NCBI GenBank assembly: GCA_022749755.1
Contig: CM040445.1
Span: forward strand, 8,205,182-8,269,181
Reading direction: 5' to 3'
DNA: 64,000 nucleotides
DNA from: Azadirachta indica
Lineage: Eukaryota; Streptophyta; Magnoliopsida; Sapindales; Meliaceae
The notes beneath the pieces were generated by a model that made no database searches, was not told the DNA's origin, and saw nothing but the letters and a program-made list of their open reading frames with translations. Position 1 is the stretch's first letter, and the number at the start of each line of letters is the position of its first letter. Positions 47,361 through 60,129 of this stretch are shown one piece after another. Both the position numbers and the translations under genes were made by a program.

Positions 47361-48202
47361 CCGCTAGGATGATACATAAACGGGCCATCAGTATCCCTTT
47401 TATTTAACCATTATTTTTATTGTTCTTTTGATTTAGTAAGTAGGCAAAGATCCACAGCATTTCATCATGTCAACCAATTAAGACCAACCACGTAAGAAAA
47501 ATGAAACTCATCTTGAGCACAAAAACGTATGAGAGAAGTCACAAGATAACCCAATTTTCCTTTTCTTTTTTATTTTAATTTTGAAACATAACCCATTTAT
47601 TCTTTTGGAGTACTATTAATTGTTGACGTTAGAAAGTAAAGTGCATTATCAATAACAAGACAATATTAAAAATGGTGGTGTATGGAGGAAATTCTTGTCC
47701 TTATACCCCTAGAATAATCTCTAGAAATGATGTTTCAACTGCCTTTAATTATTCTAAGATATTATTTATTAGGCAAAATACCTATAAATAATGTTTTCAA
47801 TTAATTGAAAAGATAATATATTCTTTTTTATGGCCAAAAAAGAAAAAGAAGAAGTGATTAATTTCAAGACATAAGAAAGACTAATCTAATCGAGTTGGTT
47901 TTCATATTATTAATTATTTAAGATGGGTGGGTCCGAAATGATACTTAAAAGGCAGGTGTAAATGGCCCCTCAAAACTGTGACAACAACTCTTGTCTAATT
48001 ACCTAAGATTCTAATAATTAGAAAGTTTAATGCTCACCATGTATAAAATGAACCACTTTCCACTCCTTGCATCAAATCAACAGCAATCATAACTTTACAA
48101 AATTTCAACATCAATGAGATGCTCTTCAAATCCTTCAACTTCGTGTTAGGAAATTAGTCTCAGTCAAAGAGAAAAAGCACCCCCCTCCTCCTCCGCGCCG
48201 GC

Positions 48203-48203
<1 letters not shown>

Positions 48204-48244
<41 letters not shown>

Positions 48245-48248
48245 AAAA
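48204..48248. repeat. 31-base poly-C followed by 14-base poly-A
   Basis: An uninterrupted run of 31 C (48204-48234) passes directly into 14 A (48235-48248), preceded by CCTCCTCCTCCGCGCCGGCA. On the minus strand the G run could form G-quadruplexes. Length may be affected by sequencing. Confidence 0.95.
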
Positions 48249-51200
48249 GAAATTCCTATATAAATATTCTGCCCATAGTTTTTTAAAATTTTAGCATCAA
48301 AATTAGATATATATCAAAGTCGAAGAAGTAAAGCAATAGAACAAGTGCCATGATTCCATCTTCGTATCATAGAGTAAATAGGAGTAATTATTTATATAAA
48401 CCTTTTTTTTAGACGTTCACATCTTTTAAAATGCGATTTTAAGTAAATTTGTATAAATATAATGCTGCTTTATATAAATCAACGTTGTTTTATATAATTT
48501 TGTTTAAGAAATTTTATTATAATTATATATAAAATTAAATTATTTTAACATCTCTTGTAATTTTTTCACAAACAAGTTCATGAGGATATAATGTTGAGAT
48601 GTTAAATTAAACCATGAGTATTGGATGCCAAATAGTGAAGGGAAAGCAATCGGAGTATCAAATAAAAGTGAGAAGTTAATTAAAGGTAGAGGAGCTCACA
48701 ATGGAGTTGGTCAGTCAAAATCATCATGTGAATAATTAATTTGGACAAAAAAAGTGAGGAGGGACAAAGACACGTGTAATTGTCAGTCGGCTCGATAGGA
48801 ACGTGCATATATATATATACACACACACACACATTAATTGGAGGATTATTAATTAATTAATATTAAGCTGCAAGAAATAATGAAACCACAAACCCTTTGA
48901 TCTTGAGTTGGATTGAATATAAAAGGAAATTTCTCATAACCTAAAAAGAGAGGGTTTCCAATGATTATGGTCAGTTTGGTGTAGGCTTTATATGCAATCT
49001 CAGCCTGATCAGGATGGTGTGTTAACTGTTTTAAACAGTGTTTCAGAATGTTGGAGGAGTCAACTAATGAGGCAGTGGAGTTACTATTACTACATATTGA
49101 GCCACAGAGAGAGTCTTTATCATCACCATTTGGATTTTAGAGGTCATATTTATATAAGGAATGTTGTATGGGATTCTCATGAGGTAGGTTTAAGGCATGC
49201 ATTATTGGGGTTACTATTAGGTTATATCATCAGTTGAAGGACACATAAAGTAGTCTTATAATCATCAATTGGCCTTTTATATAGCCTAATTCTGAAATGG
49301 CAATATAATATGCTGCAAACAGAACTGTATTATTAAGTTATAATGCTCAAGTATTTTAATGAAAATCATCTTCTTTTTTCTTTTTTTTTTTAAAATTAAA
49401 TATCTATAACCATATGCTTTAATAAAACACATATGATACAGGGTTTTTATTGGTTTGTCCTTTAATTAGTTAGTTTCTTTCAGTTAAGCCAATAAATCTT
49501 CTTCAATACTTTATGGTTAGATGATTCAATTTATTATCATATATATATATATATATATATGTACATGCATTGGTTTTTAGTCGGTTTTTATATCCTCTTG
49601 ATTACTTGCTTGGTTTTCCTTTAGTTGGTTTCTTGCAATTAAAACAATAAATTTTCTTCAATACTTTATGGTTAGACGATTTAATTTATTAGCATAAATA
49701 GTCGTCAAAGAGGTTTAATATGTGACAAGGGTATAATTCAATTTAAATCTGTGTGATATATATGTGTGTTGAATGATAGAAAAAATTTTAAATTTCCCTA
49801 TTGCATCCTATATATTTCTAATACAGAAGAGGTTTATATATAACTCTATTTATAAATATGATTGCTTATTTAGGAGAATTCAATACTTAATTTAATTACT
49901 TTGTCAGTGTGAGATATGACAAGTATCTTTATATAGTCAAAGAAAGTTTTAACCTCTTCAATCTACTTTCAAACTTCTTCTATGTGTAGTCCACCTTTAA
50001 AGATTAAGATATTTGCCCTGTAATCAACCTCTAATCCCTTATCTAACTTGTCCACTTTAGCACTAGAAGAAGTCATCATTTGATGAGTCACATTCCATTG
50101 CCCTGGCAATATTTCCAGGAAGTTACCTCACTAGCACAAGGGCTTAATGTGCTTCCTTAGTCTCTGAGGTTTAAATAATTTACTCTTGAATGTCTACCCC
50201 AGCTACTTCTATGACAATATGTTGAACTACTCACTCATTTTGTACTTACATTTTAATCACCCTAATAGTAGTTTACCCCTAAATCAACATAATAAATTCA
50301 CTCTGATACTATTTCATGAAGTGAAAATATAAAAAAATAGACAAAACTTATGTTTCATAAATTTTTTTTGCTGAAAATTTTTACTCTAACCTGGGATTAT
50401 CTAGAAGAAAAATATCAATTAAGTAATAACCAAAAATATAGATTAAGAAAAATATCAATCTCATATTTCCAGTATTCATATAAAAAACTTTTATTCCGGA
50501 TAAAAATTATGACTGACAAGGACAAGAAAAGAAAATTTTACTATGAAAAAAATTGTTACAACCATAAGTTCAATAATTTTTCCTTATACCCAAACTCCAA
50601 TTACACTCCATATTAAATATATATGACTAATGCTTTCTCAAGGATATATCTATCTAGAGATTAGCATTTAATCTTGATAGACCTTATACCCACAAGAAAC
50701 TATCTACTTTTAGAGATATTTGTTATAAAACAATTGAACATAACTTTCTTATATGTAGTGAATTTTATTTTCTTCTAAGAATAACTAATGTTTCTTTTTT
50801 GTTGCAAATTTGAATTCTAATTTTGAATAAGTTAAATTTCATAAGGAAATTACCTTATTTATATAACAACGATCTCCCTAAAATGAGAAAATTACTAAAG
50901 ACTACAAAATAGAATATAATTTCTTATTGAGAAATGAGTAGTCTATCCAATACTTCTATTAATTAAAAAGATTAATTACCATTTAATATAATTCTTTTAT
51001 TTATATTAACATAATTTCTTAAGTCATCTCAAATAAGAAAAATAAATAATAAGTTTTTAGGCTATCAAAAAAATAAAAATATAAGAATAAAAAATAAAAA
51101 GACGCTACAAAATAACTAAACTAAATTACGTTTAGGTTAGATAAGGGCAAGAAATCACATGAAAAACATTTATATGCAGAGAACTAGCATGAAGAGAATT

Positions 51201-51922
51201 CATATGCAAAGAACTTACTCAAACAAAGAGTATATATATATCACTAATATTGAAGCTACAAATTTTATTAAAAAAATTTTATTTAAACTAAGTGATCATG
51301 TTTTAGTCTTATAATATTACCACTTGTCTAATATATTACCTTTTTTTGTCACTGTATAAAAATCTCTTTATTCTCATAAAAATATATTAAGACATCACTG
51401 TCACATTAGTTTATATAGATGAGTTCATGATAAATTACTTAAGTAATTGCAATACGTATATATTGCATATAAATTTAACTTTATATTTTTTTTATATTAT
51501 TTGTAAACTATAAACACTTTTAACAATTGATATTACATTTCATATGTGTATTAATTATAATATAATTATTACATATTAATTACATATATTAAATTTAATC
51601 TCAACTATTAAAATACTTATACTTAATAATTTATAAATAGCATAAAAAATCATAAAAAGTTAAAGAGCAACTCATGTATTCCCATTATGTAATTTTACCA
51701 AATACAAGTACGTGTATATTATACACGTCATCCAAAATATATGTATGCTTGGACTTGTAGGGAGGAAGGATTATGGAATGGGTAACGTTGATGTGAAGTT
51801 GAATTGAATGGATGACTAATTGGCATTTGATATTGATGAGATAAGACCGTTTGCGTCTTACCAACCGTACCCAACTTGTGAAGAAAATAGCACCTATATG
51901 TAGAGGAAAGATCATCTTATAC

Positions 51923-51957
<35 letters not shown>

Positions 51958-52340
51958 TACATACATACCTATATATGCTAGCTTCCAAGTCATCTTGACT
52001 TGGCAGAAAATTGAAATTAAGTCCAACTCACCTCAAAAGCTAGGCTTGATTGTTGCCACTTAATTAGTGGCCTATCAATATCAAAACTGAGAAATGGACA
52101 CACACATATAATGTACATATCTAATCAAATATATCTATATAGATTTAGAATTGACAGACACCCACTAATTAGTAACTTTATTTGTTCAATGTTTAATAAT
52201 TAACTTTAATAACATCAATCACCGCTTCCTAGCTAACTAAAAGAGCTAAAGCAAAAGATATATACTTTCATTTGCTTTCATAGTCTTCAAGTTTGAATCA
52301 ATATAATCCATCATTGGTCCAATTTCAAATTAATTAAGGA
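48249..52340. other. AT-rich intergenic region
   Basis: Contains (AT)n(AC)n at about 48808-48832, (TA)n at 49541-49560 and (TA)n(CA)n at about 51923-51965. An open stretch at 48992-49237 (81 codons, ATG start) has no recognisable domain. No gene is supported. Confidence 0.5.
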
Positions 52341-52349
52341 GTGTCTTAC

Positions 52350-52351
<2 letters not shown>

Positions 52352-52389
<38 letters not shown>

Positions 52390-52418
52390 GTGTGTGTGTG
52401 CGCGCGCCCGCGTGTGTG
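52352..52418. repeat. (TA)n-(TG)n-(CG)n alternating tract
   Basis: About 17 TA units are followed by ACACGTGTGTGTGTGCGCGC and CCGCGTGTGTGCG. The alternation of purine and pyrimidine over some 60 bases is the composition that favours Z-DNA and cruciforms. Confidence 0.9.
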
Positions 52419-52947
52419 CGGGGATGGTGTAGAATCTTCTTTTCTTTTAAGGAGAACTGAATTTTTTAAAAATATACTACCACCTATATTATATATATAA
52501 TTTATAAATATTATTTTCACATATTTTATTTATGTTATTAATTGAGTGGTTAGTACCTCACTATAGTTTGACTTATGTTGAACTTATTAATTTTCTATAA
52601 TATTGTGGACAAATTTTTCTTATAATTATAAACAAAAATTGTTTGAATTTAAAATATAGACTCCAATAATATTATAATAATATTTATATAAATTCTCAGT
52701 AAATCACGAAATTCATAATTTAAAGAAAAAAGTTTTTTATTAATTTAAGTAATCATGTAATTATATTTACATAGAATACAAAAAAGATTATTTAAAATTA
52801 ATATTGGGGTTAGTTTTTGACAAAACAAAGTGGGGAATTGTTTTTTACATAATTTTGGAAAATACTTAGAAATCTTGTACATCCTATTTTTGGTAAAGAA
52901 TTAAATCTTATCCAATATTTTAGAAGATTACAAAGCAACCTAGCTAA

Positions 52948-52970
52948 ATGTATGTATGTATGTATGTATG

Positions 52971-53000
<30 letters not shown>
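52948..53000. repeat. (ATGT)n tetranucleotide microsatellite
   Basis: About 13 units of ATGT, uninterrupted, followed by AACACACATACACATA. Confidence 0.95.
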
Positions 53001-53002
<2 letters not shown>

Positions 53003-53215
53003 CACACATACACATATAGTAAGTAGGATTTTATCTTGTCTTCATCATATTTACTAGCCAGAAATTAAGATCAATGGAAAGCATATGAAACCAAAGAATG
53101 GAGGGCCAGCAGTTGTATACATGGAACTACAATTAATAATGAATAAGTTCAGGTCATATAACAAAAGGAATATCTCATCAAGGTTTAATGTACACAAAAT
53201 ATACAAGTATATGTT

Positions 53216-53246
<31 letters not shown>

Positions 53247-53273
53247 CAAAGAAACCGGGGTCCAACATGATCA

Positions 53274-53594
53274 TTACAAAAAATAAACTAGATATAAAAT
53301 TTGTGGAGGGCAAAGCATGCAAGGTTGTCCATTCTTTTGTCTTCTCCACTCTTCATATTGTGGCATTATATTACATAAAGATGAAGACACACCCACTGCC
53401 AATGGTATTGGTTTTTGCTTTATGATCTCTAAATCCTTTTGTATGTGTTTGTTTCCTCCACAGTAAGGAGAAGGGTCCACTTGAATTTGGGTGATGATCA
53501 AAAGCAAAAAATGCAAGAAGAGAAGTGTAGACAGAAAGCATCTATGCCTTAATTGAATTGAATTGTGGGGTGGGACTGAGGCCCAAATGGACAT
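53274..53594 (-). CDS. Hypothetical small ORF with hydrophobic segment
   Basis: An ATG at 53594 opens 106 codons. Residues about 20-38 are strongly hydrophobic (CFLSTLLFLHFLLLIITQI), as in a signal peptide or anchor, and are followed by a short Cys-containing tail. I recognise no domain or family. The length is above chance for this AT-rich DNA, and an AATTATATAGG-type TATA candidate lies about 310 bp upstream. It could still be fortuitous, or the first exon of something larger. Confidence 0.2.
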   Translation of the reverse strand: MSIWASVPPHNSIQLRHRCFLSTLLFLHFLLLIITQIQVDPSPYCGGNKHIQKDLEIIKQKPIPLAVGVSSSLCNIMPQYEEWRRQKNGQPCMLCPPQILYLVYFL

Positions 53595-53600
53595 CAATCA

Positions 53601-56600
53601 ATCTTTAAACGCCTACCACTTCAAATCTGTCTTGTAGCTCTCTACATTTTGAGAATTTGGGTGTTGGGATTTTTATTTTATGGGCTCAGATGTTGGACTC
53701 ATTGTGGCTCCCAGTTGTAGATTTGCCCAAATTTTTTTTCCTTTTCCCACATTTAGAGGTCCATAGATTTACCCTACCAATCATAATCTTTTTTTTTTTT
53801 TTAATTTTCTTATTGCTCTTAGCTTTTCATTCCGTGGGCTCATGTTATGGCCTCAATTTGATGTTTTAATCCTAAAGAAATAAAAGAGAGAAATGGAATG
53901 GCCTATATAATTAATTATTATAAATGATATTGAAATTTATTATTATCTCATAATTCATTTGATAAATATCTTGTTATTGAAATAAAAAAATTTTAGATTT
54001 ATTAAAATATACAAATTTAGATTATAATTTTGAATTATCTATGAATAGATATGTGAAGTAATGAGTCTGAATGATATAAACAAATACAGTACAGAAATAA
54101 AGTGAACTCATTAATTATACAAGCACGATACAAAACATAATATACCCAAATAATTTTCCTTGAGGGAAGGATGTGAAAGGACTAGGAACCCCACCAAAAA
54201 CTTCCCATGCACTGGGAAAAATAATTGGTGTTGGTCATTGGTAGGGGTCGTTCCTTTCAATGAAATGAAGAGAGATCTCAGATTAGCTGGAATTTGGTTC
54301 ATTTCATTTCATTTTCTTAATTTGTTGATAGATACACTTCCCCAAACCCAACCCCATTTCATGTTCTTTAGTTTAATAGGACGACTACTGCTTTTAGTAT
54401 TTTGTTTTATCTTTCTTTTTGAATTGCTAATAAAGGTATATCATTGAATAACTTTTTTATCAAAAAAAAAAAAAAAAGAAATAATACAGCATTAGTTATA
54501 ACACATAATGTTATTAACTTTTCAAAATAGGAATTATTTCATTTTCATTAAACAATAACTACAAATAGTTAATTGTATCATACAACGATTATATCGTAAT
54601 TATGTTATTATTATTTTATTTTTATTAGGTATTTCCTTTCAAAAGATGGAGAAGATAAATTTCCTTTACAGTATATGCAAATTTTTCATGGCACCAAACT
54701 AGATTCAATCAAGATCTTAATTTTTGATAAATTTTTAATATAATAATGATAGATTATACACGTTTTTTTTATAATATTTTAAAAAATTACTTCATATATA
54801 TAAATAAAAAAAAAACATTTATGTAATGATGATATTTAAAAGTCTTTTTCATTCTGACTAATTTGCAAATGATATATATCATGAGTTAATTTACATTGTG
54901 AAGTGGACCTTGGCTAAGTGAAGTAGCACATGCATGCATGTGAAGCCACCGTTGACGACCCCAACAAACACATCCATATAACTTAGGCTATGATGCAAAC
55001 AAAACAACACAATTTTATTTGTTGAATGCTTTCATCATGTGTTTTGCTTTTTCTTTGCATTTGCAACGAGTTTTTTTGGATTTTGTTGAGCTGATGTTAT
55101 CTATGGGGATGTTTTCTATTGACACGTAATATTACATTTACATTTATAAGATATAACCCATATATCAACTATATTATATCTATTATACTAGTATATAAAT
55201 TTGCGATAATAACATTTTTGTCCCTAAAATTTAATGAAACAATAAATTAAGAATATGTTTATTAATTTTAATAATTCAATTCCTAAATTAGTGCTTTTAA
55301 AATTTCATATAAGTATCTATCACTATTAAGGATGAAATTATTAAACTTAAACATATTATATCATAATTTATTATTTTATTAAAAGGTTTAGGGATGAAAT
55401 TTTTATTAATCGATATTAAATTTGGTCCATAATAAACATTCTTCCTTGTAATAATAATAATAATTTGGGCGCGAGTTTGATTATCAGTAAAAGTGTTTAT
55501 TATAATTTATACAATTGTCGGCAATAATTTTTTATTAAGGACCAAAATCTCACAATAAATAAGTAGATATTTGAAGTAAGTTATGAAAATAATTATATAA
55601 ATTCTTAATAGAATTTATCTAGGTAAAATTTTAGCAAAATTTTAACTTGTATAATTAGTATTTAAAAAATATATATCTTTAAACATTATTCCTTGTACCA
55701 TAGAGGATGTTGTGATTTTAGTGATTAAAAAATAAATAAATAATTCTTCCTTACACTATGGAGTATGGTAGGGTAAATTACATAGATCTCTCTTGAAGTT
55801 CACAAAAATTACAGCTAAAGAGAACAATTTCTCAAAATTATACTTGCCTTCCCCACAACATTGAAAACATTGTTCGTTGACTTCTTAAATTTGATAAAAT
55901 ACCATAATTACCCTCACGAAAATAATTCCCCCAAGAATAGAAATGTAAATCGGGCTGGCCCGACTTAAATTTCCTTAGCTCAACCGTGCTTTCGTGCGGG
56001 GTCGGCCCAAACAAAAATTATACTGGGCCTATATTTTGTGCTCAATTAAGATAGCTCGAAATATTAAAAATATTATCAAATTAATATAATTATTAAATAT
56101 TAACTATATCATTGACTATGTTTTGAATTTATAATTATGATTATATTAATTTTATTTATTAAAAGTGATGAAGTACTAAATTATAACTAATATTTTAAAA
56201 ATAAATTAATAAAATATTTGTAAAATTAACAGAAAAAAAAAGAAAAAGAAATTTGAGGACAAAATATTGAAACTTATATACTAAATTACTAATTACTACA
56301 CATAATTATGTAGCTTGCTAGTAGGTGAAATAAAATTATAATTAGTTAGCCTACATTTATAACTTTTTAATATTTTATTATCACTTATAAATTAAAAAAA
56401 TTGCTTATAAAACTAATTTACCATGTAAACAAGCAAATAATGATATATGTTATTTTAACTTTTTAATAAAAGTGCAACAAAAGGTCAATAACTATCAAAA
56501 TTGATAAAGAAAAATAGGGTAAGATTTGCATCACAATGGTTGTAGTAAATCTCAACTAGATTAGCACTTACTAAACTACCAAGCATTTACATTACTTAGC

Positions 56601-58260
56601 CCTTGAATTATATTAAACTTGTAAAATTACATATTAAAAAATGAAGACTTGGTTGATAATCTAATTTCAAAAAAATTTATGTATAGACAAAAGTAATAAT
56701 TTTATTTTGGGTCACATGAACTAGTCCAAACTTTTAAATTATAAAAATGTGATTTTAATATATACTTTTCTTGAAATTTGAGATTTTAATACTTAAATAA
56801 AAAGTTTGAGGAAAGGCAGACTATCCTGCTCTCACCTGCCCTTCCATAGGCAAAGCAGATCATCTCAAAATTCAAGACCACCTAACAGTTTTGAAGATGA
56901 GGAGGAAGAAAGGATAGTATTGACAAATTTATAAAAGGGGAGAAAGAAATGAGTGGTGGTTGCAGGTTTGTAAAAGGGGAAGAAGGACGCACAGCTGATT
57001 TACAAATTAGGGTTAGGGATTTGAATAAATTTTAATTATATCTAACTTTAATTACTATTAATCAAAATTTTTAATTTTTTTAAACATTAAATAAATTTAA
57101 ATTAAGGGTATTATAGTTATTTAGTAAAAGTTAACGGTCAATTAACGCGTCTTTTCTCAAATTTTTTATTTAAATGTTAAAATTCCAAACTTTAAGAAAA
57201 GTGTGTTTAAAACCCGTTATAAAAATTTTCTTTAATATGCCACCTTCACAATTTTGGGCTCTTTGATTAGCTTTCAATTCTTTAAGCATATAAGACAAAT
57301 ATAATATGTTTGCTATCAGCCTGCTTCGCCTCTCATCCAATACTCTAAAAATATACTCTGACACTATTGTTAATACAGTAAAAGCCTTTTCATGCAATTT
57401 CCATCATTATAAAATATCATTTTTTTTATTCTTTAGTTAATAGATGACCTCAATTAGTTTCAAAATATTTGCTCAGTTCCCTACAATTAAAAATAAAACT
57501 TGATCCCATTTTTTTCTTACGTTTTTCCTTAAAAATTCTCAAAGATCATTATTATTTGGTGGACATTTAAAAGGGTTGAATTATTTGATGTTGATATATT
57601 AGTAATATCCAGACTTTCAAATTTTTTCTAATAATTAGAAAAAAATTCATTTAAAACATTTTAAACTTTATCAATGTCAATATCAAGTTTTAATAATACA
57701 TTATTTGAAGTATCCTTAATCAATCATTCAACCCCAAAAAGGTTAATTTTAGGGTGCATCAGTTATAGCGCATAAAAAAATCATAGGAGTTTTCTTCCAT
57801 TATTTTTTTTATTTTTTTCTATTATATTACATATACTAGAAAATTTTTTATTGACTCTATGTTTGGCAAAAACTTCACTAATTTCCCATAAAAAGTATAA
57901 AACTAAATAAGTGGTTGGTTAATACATGACAAAATAAACAACAGTAGCTTTTTAAAAAGTTTCAAGAAAAGATATAAAACTAAATGCAATGTTTTAATCT
58001 TCATCTATAAGAATTTTATCATTTAACTTTTGATTATAAAATAAGATAATAATTTTATCATAATTCACATATAAATTTAACATGAGATAAGTAGGATTCC
58101 ATCTCATTTTCATATCAAGTAAAAAATTTCTGTTAATGAAAATGTCACATATAGTTCACCAAATTTTTATTGTCATACGGAGAATATGAAATATATTGAA
58201 TAACATCTTTAATTTTGTTAATATGCTTATGAATAAAATTTTTTAAATAATATATACATG
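53601..58260. other. AT-rich intergenic region with transposon relics
   Basis: No gene is supported. Poly-T and poly-A runs occur near 53789 and 54461. A block at about 55770-55910 reads like a TIR transposon end (GGGTAAATTACATAGATC). The region around 56900-57150 has GGGTTAGGGATTTG and AT-rich text. I could not pair these convincingly. Confidence 0.45.
55945..56065. mobile_element. GGGCTGGCCCGAC-type repeat end (possible hAT relic)
   Basis: AATCGGGCTGGCCCGAC, CCGTGCTTTCGTGCGGGG, TCGGCCCAAACA and TACTGGGCCTATATTTTGTG form a GC-rich island in AT-rich DNA. This wording is familiar from ends of plant hAT-type non-autonomous elements. No partner end was identified. Confidence 0.3.
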
Positions 58261-58264
58261 TAAA

Positions 58265-58507
58265 ATCTACTGATAGGATATATCATAAATCTATCTAGGA
58301 GTGAGAATTTAGATAAAACCTATTGTGGTGCACTCTAGAAATCTACTAATACAATTGATGAGATTTTCTATCCTCATGTGATACAAAGGAGATTTTATCC
58401 ATATAGAGTGGGAGAGTCTTATAGTTTTATAAAATATGAGACTCGAACCCTTGCCCTATAATTAGAAGGCAATGGTTCATTATCATCGTAGCTAACCATT
58501 TTGATTA
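58265..58507 (-). mobile_element. tRNA-derived SINE-like element
   Basis: On the minus strand TAGCTACGATG (58494-58484) fits pol III box A and GGTTCGAGTCT (58449-58439) fits box B, with a normal spacing of about 35 bp between them. A body of roughly 170 bp with GACTCTCCCACTCTATATGG and CACCACAATAGG follows. The 3' end is not sharply defined. It is too diverged around the anticodon arm to be a tRNA gene. Confidence 0.5.
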
Positions 58508-59006
58508 ATTAATTAAATTAATAATATGACACACTCATTTTAGAAAATAAGATTTACTACCTATTACGGGTGTTATGTTATGTCAAAACATTTCAATTGT
58601 TGCATTATTAGAAGGGAGAATGATAGTGAGGTACCCATTTTTGAAAACAATTGTTCAATAGGTACTCAAACCTAAAAATATTTGTTAGTCGCATATCTTC
58701 CGTTACAATTTTCCATGCCTGTTATGCTTTAACTGCCTTTGACCAGATAAATGACATAATTACCCTTTGTTATTCAATGTAAGATGACCTAGTTTCTTAC
58801 AAAATATAATTGGAGATGTAATGTCCAATATACCTTCATGTGCCAAGATGATACCACTATTCATTGCAAGGGCAATAATGTAATTTTATGAACTAAAAAA
58901 AGGTGATAGTTTTTTATTGTTGAGGCAAGTAATATAAAATGGTATTGTTGTTTCTTTCAGTAACTCAACAAATACAAAATTATTGTTCATACATTGTCTC
59001 AAAAAA

Positions 59007-59363
59007 ATGAGTATGCTATGCCAAAAGTATGAGTTAAATGGTGGGAGCATAAAATTCAAAAACAAGTATTATTTTTGCCACAAAAGGGCTAGCATCAAGA
59101 TTTTTGAAATAGTGGACAATCCAAACAAGATATTTTTCACATACAAAATAGGAAAATACTTATGGTTTAGTTGGTAGAATCTGAATGCAAATGACATAAA
59201 TTTGCATATGATTTCTGCAATAATTAATGATAAACCAAACATAGATTATTTAGAAGAAGAAGGCTCTATAGCTATTGTAGATAGTGAACTTGACATGCAC
59301 AAAGCAAGCGACAACAAATTGAAGAAAATTGAAGACAATGTAACAAGAGTTAAAAGCTTCTGA
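59007..59363 (+). pseudogene. GRF-type zinc finger-like ORF of the MULE
   Basis: From the ATG at 59007 the frame reads CQKYELNGG, YYFCHKRASIKI, VDNPNKIFFTYKIGK and YLWFSW. It meets a TAG at 59175-59177 and then stays open in the same frame to a TGA at 59361-59363 (118 sense codons plus that one stop). The spacing C/H...A....T..NP...FF.......C.(F/Y)F.W.. is that of the small GRF-type zinc finger proteins (At4g04775-like) often found with plant transposons. Several cysteines are replaced. The part after the stop is acidic and then Lys-rich (KLKKIEDNV), like the coiled tail of such proteins. It is convergent with the transposase, in the position maize MuDR uses for mudrB. The homology call is moderate. 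Confidence 0.5.
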
Positions 59364-60082
59364 CAATTACTTTAATTGTAGTTACATTAAATTTATGGTT
59401 GTTGGTGTCAAAAAATTTGTAATGCACTGCAATGGTATATGTCATCTTACATTATGTAGCATATAATGAAGTCTAATATTCTTGTCTCGTAGTATACAAA
59501 AAGTATGAGCTAACAAAACGTATCATCTAACTTCACAAATAATAAATCTAAACAAGTATGGATCTGACTTTATAAACCATAAATCCAAACCACTATGTTT
59601 CATAAACATGTTAACATATATACAAAAGCAAAAGTATAAGTTAAAATTTTCTCATTACTATGATTGCAAATTTTGAATACTCTTTGCACTTGCATCCTTC
59701 CTCCCTTTTACTGCTGTTCTTCCCCTTCTTCTGCCTCTGTATACTATGTTCTTGTTGGTGGCCTAAAACCTTTTCTGTTGGCTGGATTAGATGGGTAAGA
59801 CCTTTTATTATGTTCATTTTGTTTGCATAAAGCATATCTTAAATTTGCTTTGGATTGTTGTACCCTAGTTACCTCTTTCTTTCTCTTTAATTTTGGTTTT
59901 CAAACTTTGGGGGACCACTTCTAGTGGTTGCAATTGAAATTTGTCTATTGTGGGCCAAGCACTTTCATCTATAAGAGGTTTAATGCTTTGCTCATAAGTG
60001 AAAATATATGCTAGTTTCTTCAACTTCTCAAAAACATACTCAATAACATCATACCCCATATATGCAATACATTGCAATACAT

Positions 60083-60129
60083 GATTGTGGGGCATAACAA
60101 TCCATTAACTTGTTATGCCCCACAATCAC
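60083..60129. repeat. Perfect 19-bp hairpin within the SWIM-finger coding
   Basis: TGATTGTGGGGCATAACAA, nine bases of loop, then the exact reverse complement TTGTTATGCCCCACAATCA. One arm encodes part of the conserved Cys region (ICDCG); the other looks like a locally copied inverted duplicate that breaks the frame. Confidence 0.9.

Noticed and set aside
48992..49237. 81-codon ATG frame with a Tyr- and His-rich middle
   Set aside because: I see no family signature, signal peptide or clear promoter beyond a weak TATA; listed only as part of the spacer.
51685..52063. Two overlapping frames with long Tyr-Ile and Cys-Val runs
   Set aside because: They are translations of a TA/CA microsatellite.
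58430..58510. tRNA gene
   Set aside because: Box A and box B are present, but no cloverleaf with a normal anticodon arm and acceptor stem could be drawn; a SINE head fits better.
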